From an uncultured Sulfurovum sp. (GTDB lineage Bacteria > Campylobacterota > Campylobacteria > Campylobacterales > Sulfurovaceae): a stretch of 64,000 nt of DNA. The DNA is taken from assembly GCA_902727935.1 (NCBI GenBank), contig CACVAX010000018.1, positions 58,825 through 122,824 on the forward strand. The letters are read 5' to 3'. Position numbers and translations under genes: made by a program. How positions within the stretch are numbered: position 1 is the first letter of the stretch; every line of letters begins with the position of its first letter. Below the pieces are notes generated by a model that was not told where the DNA came from, did no database searches, and saw nothing but the letters and a program-made list of their open reading frames with translations. Positions 35,870-45,100 of the stretch are shown here, piece after piece.

Positions 35870-37804
35870 ATGTGGAATTTTTCGAGGACACTTATTGTTA
35901 TTATTGTCATTTTAATTATGCATGTTTATTTTTATAACAGTCAGTATATCAAAAAAATTGATTATAAAATATATGATTCAATAAGTGTTATCACTGGTCA
36001 TTTTCAAGAGACTTCAAGTGCCTATAGTGTGGTGGTTGAGATAGATGAAAAAAGCATTCAAGAGTTTGGGCAATGGCCCTGGTCAAGATTAATAGATGCA
36101 CAGCTTCTTAATTCTATTTATACTTTGTCACCTTCGGCGATAGGATTAAGTGTTCTTTTTCCTGAAGAAGATCGTTTGTCACCCCATGCCATACAAACGT
36201 TTTATGAAAAATATTTTGAAACAAAACTTGATTTAAGTGGTTTGGCACTGGAGCTTCGCGATAATGATAAGCTTTTAGCTGAAATGATAAAGAAAACCAA
36301 TACAACCCTTCCTATTTTATTTCAAAACAGTGCGTATTCAGCTCAAAACTGTCAAAAAATGAGTTATAAAAATAATATGTTTTCTACGATAAAAAAAGCA
36401 TTTGAAGTAGAAGGACTTCTTTGTAATCACCCTCTTGTACAGCAAGACATTCAAAACTTTGGTTTCATTAATGCTTGGACAGATAGTGATGGTATCTTTA
36501 GAAGAGTTCCTCTGTTTATGAAGTATGAACAAGAGGTTTTTCCCTCTTTGGCTTTGGCAACGCTGTTAAGCTTTTATGGGGATGTTGAGTTCAATAAAGA
36601 TGAAGAGAGTGTTTTGATTAACTTTTCACAGAGTAAACCTAAAGTGATATCTGCTTCAGATATTTTACAGGGTAAAGTTTTAAAGAAAGATATTCAGGGA
36701 AAAGTAGTGCTTGTTGGTTCATCCGTTGTTGGCTTAAATCCAGCACATAAAATTGCGACCAATTCATATGTTTCAAACAGCATGATTCATGCGATGCTAG
36801 TAGATAATATCTTAAATGATACATTTTTGCTACAGCCAGAATATTATAAAATAATCAATATTATGCTCTCTTTTTTACTCTCATTGATGGTATTTTTATT
36901 ATTATCTAAAAAACACTATTTTTATATTTTTATTCTTCTCTCGATTATCACTCTTTTTAGCAGTGCCTATACATTTTTGAGTTATATGCAAGGGGTTTAT
37001 GTCTCTATAGGGTATTTATGGATTTCATTTATCTCTTTTTTTATTATTTTGATGCTTTATCATTTAAAAGCCATGAGTAAAGAACAACAAGAACAAGAAA
37101 AGTTTTTAATTCGCCAAAGTAAACTGGCTTCAATGGGCGAGATGATTACCATTATTGCCCATCAATGGAGACAGCCTTTGTCTACGATTAATGGGATTGT
37201 TCTTAATATGGATGTTGATTACCGTCAAGAAAAACTTGATAGAATTAAACTCAATAAATATTTAGATGAAATAGAAGGAACAACAGCTTACTTATCTAAG
37301 ACCATTAATGACTTTACGGATTTCTTTTCAAAAAATAAACAAGCACAGCATTTTAACCTTGGCACCATTATTAACCAAGCCAAACACTTATCAGCGATCT
37401 CTTTAAGTAAAAACATCTCTTTTATTCATCGAAATAGTGATAATATTGAAATCAATGGTTATCCTTCAGAATTAATTCAGTCTCTTTTGGTGCTTTTTAA
37501 TAATGCTATTTATATTTGTGAAGAGAAGATGGAGCATATTGGGGAAGGAAAAATCTTAATTGATATTAAACGCTTAGAAAAAAGTGTGCTTATCTCGGTA
37601 GAAGACAATGGAGGTGGTGTGGCTAAAAAAGACATGAAAAAAATATTTAATCCTTATTTTACCACTAAAGATAAAAATCATGGAACAGGTCTTGGGCTTT
37701 ATATTTTAAAGATGATTGTAGAAGACAGCATGAACGGTAAAGTTTCACTACGTAACGGTAAAGAGGGGGCTGTTTTTAGTTTGGAGATACCAATTAACAG
37801 ATAG
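35870..37804 (+). CDS. CHASE2-domain sensor histidine kinase
   Basis: 644 residues from the ATG at 35870 (a TTG immediately before is possible). One N-terminal helix, an extracytoplasmic CHASE2 domain (about 30-310; VVVEIDEKSIQEFGQWPWSR is diagnostic), three membrane helices (about 325-400), then a histidine kinase of the HWRQPL type (His in AHQWRQPLS) and an ATPase domain with an asparagine box (NNAIYI), DNGGG and GTGLGLYI. There is no receiver domain and no response regulator next door, so its target is unknown. The last 57 bases overlap the convergent DUF1461 gene. Confidence 0.92.
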   Translation: MWNFSRTLIVIIVILIMHVYFYNSQYIKKIDYKIYDSISVITGHFQETSSAYSVVVEIDEKSIQEFGQWPWSRLIDAQLLNSIYTLSPSAIGLSVLFPEEDRLSPHAIQTFYEKYFETKLDLSGLALELRDNDKLLAEMIKKTNTTLPILFQNSAYSAQNCQKMSYKNNMFSTIKKAFEVEGLLCNHPLVQQDIQNFGFINAWTDSDGIFRRVPLFMKYEQEVFPSLALATLLSFYGDVEFNKDEESVLINFSQSKPKVISASDILQGKVLKKDIQGKVVLVGSSVVGLNPAHKIATNSYVSNSMIHAMLVDNILNDTFLLQPEYYKIINIMLSFLLSLMVFLLLSKKHYFYIFILLSIITLFSSAYTFLSYMQGVYVSIGYLWISFISFFIILMLYHLKAMSKEQQEQEKFLIRQSKLASMGEMITIIAHQWRQPLSTINGIVLNMDVDYRQEKLDRIKLNKYLDEIEGTTAYLSKTINDFTDFFSKNKQAQHFNLGTIINQAKHLSAISLSKNISFIHRNSDNIEINGYPSELIQSLLVLFNNAIYICEEKMEHIGEGKILIDIKRLEKSVLISVEDNGGGVAKKDMKKIFNPYFTTKDKNHGTGLGLYILKMIVEDSMNGKVSLRNGKEGAVFSLEIPINR

Positions 37805-38338
37805 TAAAGAAAACAGAATAAAAGTGAGTAATAAGAATAAGATAAAAAATTCTTGAAAATAAATTAGAGGAAAATACTCTATAAGTATAGAATCTTTAGA
37901 AAATATCCAAGAGTTACTTTTAAAAAATAGGCTATGAAAAAAGTCAAAACTTTTTAAAAAATTGAAAGAGAGTAAAATAAACAGGATATTGAGAATAACC
38001 CCAATACGAATAATATATTTGATAATCGTTCTAAAAGTAGTGAATAAGATAAGAATACTTAACGCAATAGAGTAAATCCAAAGCCTATAAGTGGTTTCTA
38101 AAATATTTTTAACATCTAATAGGTGTCTTCGCTCATGAAGGGTATAGTGGTCTAAGTCTATGAGTGTTATGTACTTTTGATGTAGTAAATATGTCCACGT
38201 GGCTTCTTGAAAAATAGGCTCTTTTAGCTCACTTCCTAAGGGCGAATGAAAAGAGTGAAGTAAAAGCTCAAAAACAGATAAATAGATACTTATAATCACA
38301 ATAAGGGCTAATATAAAATAAAAAAATATTTTTACCAT
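37748..38338 (-). CDS. DUF1461-family integral membrane protein
   Basis: 196 residues with four membrane segments (about 4-24, 83-103, 107-127, 165-187). The pattern of a periplasmic loop with HERRHLLDVK and a later F...SWIFSKDSILIEYFP fits the DUF1461 (TIGR01906) family, whose function is unknown. It is the last gene of a minus-strand operon and overlaps the barrel gene before it by 7 bases. Its 3' end is read in the opposite sense as the end of the CHASE2 kinase gene. Confidence 0.8.
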   Translation of the reverse strand: MVKIFFYFILALIVIISIYLSVFELLLHSFHSPLGSELKEPIFQEATWTYLLHQKYITLIDLDHYTLHERRHLLDVKNILETTYRLWIYSIALSILILFTTFRTIIKYIIRIGVILNILFILLSFNFLKSFDFFHSLFFKSNSWIFSKDSILIEYFPLIYFQEFFILFLLLTFILFSLLSVNWYLQTKNSPLFTVT

Positions 38339-39363
38339 TTAAGTGCTAAACTAAGTTCATATTTTCTCTCTTTATTGCCTATATAATCTTTTAACTTATA
38401 GCTATGTAGGCTAATACTAAAAAGTGAATAATCATATTCAATACCATAAAGTAGGGCATTATATAAGAGACCTGTATTGAGTTTTAACTGCTCATTAAAA
38501 AAAGCGTGTGAAAGATGGATTCGTAATGAATCTTCAAAAGTTGAATTGGCTTGATTTTTAAAAATATCCAAATAGTCAATATTTAAAGTAGCCTGTTGAT
38601 AAGGTTCTAATGACCCCCCGATGTTGGTAGTTGTTGGAACTTTTCCAACTGTTTGAGTTAAGTCATTTCCAATATCTAAGACAGAGAGGCTTAATGTAGG
38701 GTTTAAGCTATGTTGAAAACCTTCATAGAGTATACCTGCATCTAAAGCTGTTGTTGTTTCACTCTTTGCATATTCATTATTAAAATAGTCTTTCAAACTA
38801 TTATTGTTTAGCATATCATTAATAGAGTAGTTGTAATTTTTTTGGGTTTTTTTAATGGACTTTAGATTTAATCCATAGTGAAAATTTTCATGTTGCAAAG
38901 CAACTGTTCCTAAAATAATTCTATACTTTTCCATGGCACTTTCCATTGCTCCTTTTGAACCAAACCCACTATGAGGAATAAAGTAAGCATCAAGGGTATT
39001 AGCAATGCCTAAAGACCATGAAAATTGCTCACGATTTTGATAGATAGAAGAAAAGTTATTGGCTGATACACTAAGAATATTACCGATGTTTTCATTAAGC
39101 AGTTGAGAAATTTCTTGGTTTTTGTTCTCACTAGAGGAAATATTTCTCAACTCTTTCAGAAAATCATAACTCTTATCATCTAATAGAAGCGAAAAGTCGG
39201 CAAAAGTGGCATGTATTTGGTTATCTTTACTTAAAGAAGAGAGCTTTGCTGGATTTAAAAAGATGGCATTGTGATTGCCACCTCTTTGAGTTAATGTTGT
39301 GTTTGGGCTTTGTGCCTTTAAACTACTGAGTGCTAAGAGAAGTAAAAATATTCTTTTGCACAT
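38332..39363 (-). CDS. Outer-membrane beta-barrel protein (TraF_2/PorV-like)
   Basis: 343 residues with a signal peptide (about 1-18, ending LKAQS). Alternating amphipathic strands run through the chain and the last residues (KYELSLALKW) make a barrel-closing strand with an aromatic C-terminal residue. The N-terminal AIFLNPAKLSSL resembles the conjugal-transfer TraF_2 and PorV-like barrels. It starts 1 base after the stop of the cadherin-like lipoprotein gene, so the two are coupled; it may be the exit or anchor of that lipoprotein at the outer membrane. Confidence 0.78.
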   Translation of the reverse strand: MCKRIFLLLLALSSLKAQSPNTTLTQRGGNHNAIFLNPAKLSSLSKDNQIHATFADFSLLLDDKSYDFLKELRNISSSENKNQEISQLLNENIGNILSVSANNFSSIYQNREQFSWSLGIANTLDAYFIPHSGFGSKGAMESAMEKYRIILGTVALQHENFHYGLNLKSIKKTQKNYNYSINDMLNNNSLKDYFNNEYAKSETTTALDAGILYEGFQHSLNPTLSLSVLDIGNDLTQTVGKVPTTTNIGGSLEPYQQATLNIDYLDIFKNQANSTFEDSLRIHLSHAFFNEQLKLNTGLLYNALLYGIEYDYSLFSISLHSYKLKDYIGNKERKYELSLALKW

Positions 39364-39364
39364 G

Positions 39365-42124
39365 TTAGTTTGTTCTTAAATAGGTTGAGAGATTATCCAA
39401 GCCTACCGTACCTTGGCTTGAACCTGTAATATTTTCAAGGTAGTTTTCTACGGTTTTTTTTGTCTCATCTCCACTTGGGAAAAGAGCTTGAATATTCGCA
39501 ACCTGTTCTAAGCTTTGTTTAATACCCATAATATCACCATTGGCATCTAATGTTGGACAAGGAAAGAGGGTTATGCCATCACTAGGACTACTACTAATGT
39601 TAAAGGTTTTATTACAGACCCCCGAGGTTAAAAGAGGGGTATTATTATTTGCTTTTGAGCTAATTAGTTGGTAAAAACTTTGGTAACCATTTGAAGCATT
39701 TCCTACATCTACTTCTATGAGTGTTGTGTTATGCTCTCTACCATTTTTAGTAAATATGATTCGTCCTTTATAGGAATAGAATGTTCCATTTTTACAACTC
39801 TCTTTGGGGTCATTGGCATAAACAACAGCACAAGCAGAAGCTTCTGCCTTGTCTAAAACCCCATTTCCATTTAAATCATCAGAAGAGTTAATATCAACGC
39901 CATTGGCCCATTTTTGGATGGTCGTTGGATTACCCCCAAAAAGAAGTTTGACGGAGTTTGTTAAGGAGGTTAAGCGAACTAAGCCAAGGTTGTAACAACT
40001 ATTTTTTTCTATTTGTGTTAAGGTACTCGTATCATTACAATCCAAACCATCAACAATATTACTGTAGTAAGTATCGGCTAAATTTAAATTTTTAATGGTT
40101 TCCAATGCATCGTTATTTTTCGTAATGTTGTTCACAAAATCATTAAAACTACTCGTATTTCCTTCGTTCATGGCTACAGTAATATCAAATACCGTATAGC
40201 CACTCGTTCCTACATAAGCTCCTGCAATGTTCATATTGACCGTATCATCATCTAAAGAGGAATAGCTATCTCGACTATTGAGCAATTGATTAAGTACAAA
40301 AGCATAATCTGCATTGTCTAATGCCTTTTGAATTCCATCTTCTGTTCTGGGATAATCTGAACCTGAATTTTCAAATATATTAGTAACTTCTATCGTTAAA
40401 TTGGCTTTATCACTTTCTCCAGCTTTATTAGAGGCACTGTATTGTAGATAATAAACATTTGTGGACTCATAATCTAAATAACTTAATACATGTAAGTCTC
40501 CATCCGTATCTGCTTCAAATTTGTTGTTTTCATAACCATAAATAGTAATTTTTGATATATTAGAGTCCCCAGAATCACTAATGGTTAGTTTTCCAATCAA
40601 ACTTCCAATAGAGGTATTTTCAGGAGTACTAATACGAACCTCTTCAACGATGGGTTTAATATCAGCTACATCTTGGATTTGGATTTCAATTTTTACAGTA
40701 TTGCTCTCTCCAATACTGTTGGTTGCTTGTGCTTCAAAAGCATAACTTTTTCGTGCTTCATAATCAAAACTTTGTTGAGAAAAGAGTTCTCCTTGATTTG
40801 TTACACTAAAGTATTGGCTATCTTCACCCATAAGGGTATAAGCAGTAATAGCACTCGTGCCTTCACTTTCAAGAAGAATAGTCCCTATCAAGCTATTTGT
40901 TCCATTATTTTCATTGACAGATAAATTGGTGTCTTTGAGTTGAGGAACTTCTGGAATCGTTTCATTTACATCAAGTACTTGAATCAAAAATGTTTTACTA
41001 TTACTATTAAAATAGCTATCAGTGGCTTGAATGGTTAATTCAAAAATATTGTCTTGATTATTGTCTTGTGGATTTTCAAAATCTGCTTTTGAGACAAAAG
41101 AGAGTTCTTGCGTTGTGTCATTATAGTTAAAGCTATTGGCATCTGTACCTAAAAGTGTAATTTCTAGGGGTGATATATCATTAATTTGGATTTTTTGTAC
41201 AAATTGCAAGTTTTCATTAATCTTAATTTCGCTGCTGTTGTTTTCAAAGGTTGGTGCATCAAAATCAGAACTTCTATTATTTAAAATATCATCAATCACT
41301 TTAGAGACTTTATGTTGATACTCTGTAAAAAGTTTCTCTTTATCTGTTACAGGGTTATATTTTAAAATATCTTCTATACCAATAAAACCATCACCATTAA
41401 TATCTTCTTCAATAATTTTTTGAGCGAGTTCTTGCATTTTATCTGTTAGTTCACTATTTTCTAAACTAAGAGAACTTATGAGTCGTTGATAGACTATTTC
41501 ACTAACTACACTGACCGTTGCTGTTTGTATACTTTTAAGGTGTTGTCCCAAAACTAAAAGGTGAAAGAGACCTTGATTAGCAGTTGATTGTGTGTCAATT
41601 ATTCCATCATCATCAACATCAAAATCTTCTCCTCCACTCACTTCATAAAGATAAAATTTGTCATCTTCTAATTTTTCTAAATAAAGATTAAAGTTTCCAA
41701 TACTCTTTATGTCTGTACCTTCACTTGTAGTAGTGGTGGCTAAAAGTTTTCTTTCAACTTTATTTAATTCATAAAGTTTAACGGTTGCTTTTGCAAGAAC
41801 GCCGAGTTGAGCTTTTCCAAAATTATTAACAATAATAGAATCGTTATCATCAGAAGTTTGATTATTATCAGGAGTTGTGACATTTACATCATCAGAAGTT
41901 TGATTGTTATCAGGGGTTGTGACATTCACATCATCAGACGTTTGATTGTTATCAGGAATTGAGATGTTGACATCATCAGAAGTTTGATTATTATCAGGAA
42001 TTGAGATGTTGAGATCATCAGAAGTTTGATTATTATCTGTATCAAGAGGAGTAGTACTAGCACTCCTTTCTCCTCCACATGCCGTTAAAAAAGTAAGAAT
42101 AATTATAAAGTATATGTTTTTCAT
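39365..42124 (-). CDS. Large lipoprotein with cadherin-like and calcium-binding segments
   Basis: 919 residues from the ATG at 42124, preceded by GGGAG; an in-frame ATG at 42145 would put seven residues before the signal. Lipobox LTAC (Cys16). Four to five copies of a 14-residue Asp/Asn/Thr repeat follow (about 33-92), then two or three cadherin-like domains (about 300-590) with the FDYEARKSYAFEAQATN type signature. Calcium-loop sequences appear as DVDDDGIIDTQ, DINGDGFIG and DLNGNGVLDKAE. The C-terminal 320 residues are unassigned. The start is 4 bases after the upstream three-heme gene. A calcium-dependent surface protein is inferred. Confidence 0.82.
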   Translation of the reverse strand: MKNIYFIIILTFLTACGGERSASTTPLDTDNNQTSDDLNISIPDNNQTSDDVNISIPDNNQTSDDVNVTTPDNNQTSDDVNVTTPDNNQTSDDNDSIIVNNFGKAQLGVLAKATVKLYELNKVERKLLATTTTSEGTDIKSIGNFNLYLEKLEDDKFYLYEVSGGEDFDVDDDGIIDTQSTANQGLFHLLVLGQHLKSIQTATVSVVSEIVYQRLISSLSLENSELTDKMQELAQKIIEEDINGDGFIGIEDILKYNPVTDKEKLFTEYQHKVSKVIDDILNNRSSDFDAPTFENNSSEIKINENLQFVQKIQINDISPLEITLLGTDANSFNYNDTTQELSFVSKADFENPQDNNQDNIFELTIQATDSYFNSNSKTFLIQVLDVNETIPEVPQLKDTNLSVNENNGTNSLIGTILLESEGTSAITAYTLMGEDSQYFSVTNQGELFSQQSFDYEARKSYAFEAQATNSIGESNTVKIEIQIQDVADIKPIVEEVRISTPENTSIGSLIGKLTISDSGDSNISKITIYGYENNKFEADTDGDLHVLSYLDYESTNVYYLQYSASNKAGESDKANLTIEVTNIFENSGSDYPRTEDGIQKALDNADYAFVLNQLLNSRDSYSSLDDDTVNMNIAGAYVGTSGYTVFDITVAMNEGNTSSFNDFVNNITKNNDALETIKNLNLADTYYSNIVDGLDCNDTSTLTQIEKNSCYNLGLVRLTSLTNSVKLLFGGNPTTIQKWANGVDINSSDDLNGNGVLDKAEASACAVVYANDPKESCKNGTFYSYKGRIIFTKNGREHNTTLIEVDVGNASNGYQSFYQLISSKANNNTPLLTSGVCNKTFNISSSPSDGITLFPCPTLDANGDIMGIKQSLEQVANIQALFPSGDETKKTVENYLENITGSSQGTVGLDNLSTYLRTN
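41846..42036. repeat. 42-bp tandem repeat within the lipoprotein gene
   Basis: Four full units (starting 41846, 41888, 41930 and 41972) and a partial fifth, each beginning ATCATCAGAAGTTTGATT on the plus strand with a few substitutions. Each unit encodes one 14-residue repeat of the lipoprotein's linker. The near identity suggests copy number may vary between strains without a frameshift, since 42 is a multiple of three. Confidence 0.9.
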
Positions 42125-42128
42125 TTCT

Positions 42129-45100
42129 CTACTCCCTTGGCTCAATAACTAAGAATGGTGTCGCATAGTTTTGATAGTCATCAATGTAGTTTTGTAACCA
42201 TGTAGGCACAAGTACTTTTTTCTGAATTTTCTCTATTGGGTCAAAGTTAAATGTCTCTACAGGGGTATTTAAATCTTTATTAAATCCATAAAATGCCCCA
42301 TCTTCAGCAACCACAATGGCACGTACATTATGATAATCACTGGCATTGTAATCGACACCATTAACTGTTTTGGCTTCAAAAGAGAAGTCTGTCATGCTTT
42401 TGGCTTTTCCCGTAACAAGGTTTAGCACATTCAATCTATCCATGCCTTCATTCACAAATTTACTCATAAACGTTGCTTGTCGCCATACATAGACCCCAAT
42501 GGTATTACCCCCATCTGGCATTTTGGTTCGCCACTCAGGTACTACCGTACTCATGCTACTTTCACCATCTCCTAAACTCACATAAAAGTCACCATTTTTA
42601 GTTTTACTTAGTTTTGATTCTAAAAGCCCTTGTAACTCTCCAGCACGATAATCTTCTTCTCCAAACGTACCTTCGGCTGGTCGCCACCAAAGAAGATACA
42701 TGGTTTGTTTATGTGTCACGGTTTCTTTATTAGGCTCATGATTAAGCGTAATGTTAAAGAGGACATTCGAAGAGTTCTCTTCTACCACATAAATACGTTG
42801 TTCTTCTTGATTTAAGAAGTAGAGCCAACCTTTATCAGCTCGTCTGTACATCGTTGTCCAATCTGCATTGAAGCCTTCTATCTCTCCAATGTCTTGAATG
42901 CTTCCATTGGTATCGAGTTTTTTAAGCATAGAGGTATTTCTATCGGTAAAGTAAAGATAAGCAGGAGGTAAAGTAGCATTTGGTTCTGGGACAATATAGT
43001 CTGAAGTCACCGTAACAGGAACCGTTTGTACTGAACTTGGATTGAGTCCATCTGTTACTGTAAAGGTAAAGTTTTGGTCTCCTCTGTCTCCTAAAATGGC
43101 ATAAGCTTTTAATTTAGCAGAAACAAAGTCTTGGTACTCTAGGGCTAACATCGAATCATTAAAGGTATGTTCTGTCGTTCCTGAACCTGAAATAAAGGCT
43201 TGAGAGAGTTCTTCATCAGCATCCGACCAAGTAATATTAACGGAGTTATTATCTTCATCTTTGATGTACCCAGGCTCATCATACTCTTTAAGCACAATGG
43301 CTTGAATAGGGGTTGTGATATTGGCTTCTTGATTGGTCATGCTGATATTATTTAGCCAGTTTGAAACAGCTGTATAAGCATCAGTTCCTTCTGTCATATA
43401 GCCACTGTGTGCTTTGATGGTATCATTCAGTGGGATTTGATCACCATTAGAAGCTTTATAATAACCACGAGCATAGACCAAGAGTTCAGAGTTGTCGATA
43501 TCATTGAAATCAATACGGTGTAGTGCTGAACCCAGTGTTCGACTCATTGAAGTTCTTAAATTACTTTGCCAACTATATTGAGAGTATTTCGTATCGCCTT
43601 TATTGGCTAAGTAGCGATGAACTACAAAACGTGTTTCAGTATTTCTTAGTAAAACATTATCATTAAAGCGTTTTTCTTTTGGTTTAACATCTTCAAAACC
43701 ATTATCATTCATTCCACCTGAAGTATGATTATTATGGCAAGAGTAACAATTTGCAACCAATGCCTGGTACGCTTTTTGTGCTTGAGGGGTATTGGTACTT
43801 AAACTATTTTTGATAAAGCTAATTTTGTCAGAAAGCCCAGCAGCCAATCGTGTTGAACCGTAGGTAATGATTGCTTGGGTATCTTCACTCGACCAGTGTT
43901 TAGAGTGGTCATAAAGTGCATTGACTCTGTTGATTTCACTAAGTACATTTTCACTGTACTTTGCACCATAATCATTATTTCGGTCTAAATCTCTACTGGA
44001 AGTATTAGAATGCTCCTCATCTTCAGGAACGGTTAAGTCATCATTTAAAAGAAGACTCCATAAAAATGGTGCAGGGTGATACTCATCATCCATTCCCATT
44101 GGATTAATGGACGTGTAGTTATAAGGGAAAACCTCTTCGCTATCAGGCATTTTATGTGCCCCTAAAACAAAGTTTCTATAGGTTGCATTCATCACAGATA
44201 TTCCTGTCATATTAGAGAGGTTTAATTTATCCGTAGCATTATGACAACTAATACACGAACCTCCACCATTTAGTGCAGGTTTGGCAAAGAGTGGTGCAAT
44301 GTTTTTTTGAAAATCAGGAATTTCATTGGTTGCATTGTATTCACTAATATCTTTATCAGTATTAATAACATCAGCTAAATTTCCTTTCATTTTTGTTTGG
44401 GCTGTGGAGACATAATTTTCAAAATGGTCAATAACATCTTGGTTTCTATCTTGATGACATTGATTACAGGCATTCACACGGTTTTTGACAAAAGAGACCT
44501 CTTGTCGTTCTACTCTAATGGGTAACCATAGATTGTTTGCATTTCCACTTCCATCGGTAAATTCAAATTTTTTATTAACTTTCCAAACATAGAGACCCTC
44601 TTTTAAAATTACGCCCAATGAACCATCAGCTTCTGTTTCAATCATACGGCTAGAAGGAATAGTAAGTTCTTGTGAATCTTCAAGTCCAATGGCATAAGAG
44701 TCTGAAAAGTGGTGAGAAGGAACAAAGAACTGCATACGAATATCTTTTGTATCAATGCCATTGAGTTGGTTTTGTACTCCATTATTAGAACGTCCTAATG
44801 TTTCAACTAAAAAACCAGATTTTCCATTAAGGTTGTCATTGGTAAAAGAGATTCTATTTTCACTTAATTCTGTAACGCCTGGAGCAACGGTTTTACTTAC
44901 AGGAGGATAATAGCTTCGGGGTTGCATAAAATGGTAATTATCAGCACTAATAACCATTTTTCCTGATGAACTGTCTACTGTTGCATTAATGTCTTCAGGA
45001 TAGTCTTTAATATAAATTCCATAAGAACTGTCCACATCAGCTCGGTAAGCATAAGCAAAACTTTCATCATTATAGTGTTCTGGATTTCTTGCAAGATTAT

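Noticed and set aside
41846..42036. Regular repeats that could suggest a CRISPR array
   Set aside because: Units are contiguous without spacers and are in frame within a lipoprotein gene; no cas gene is present.
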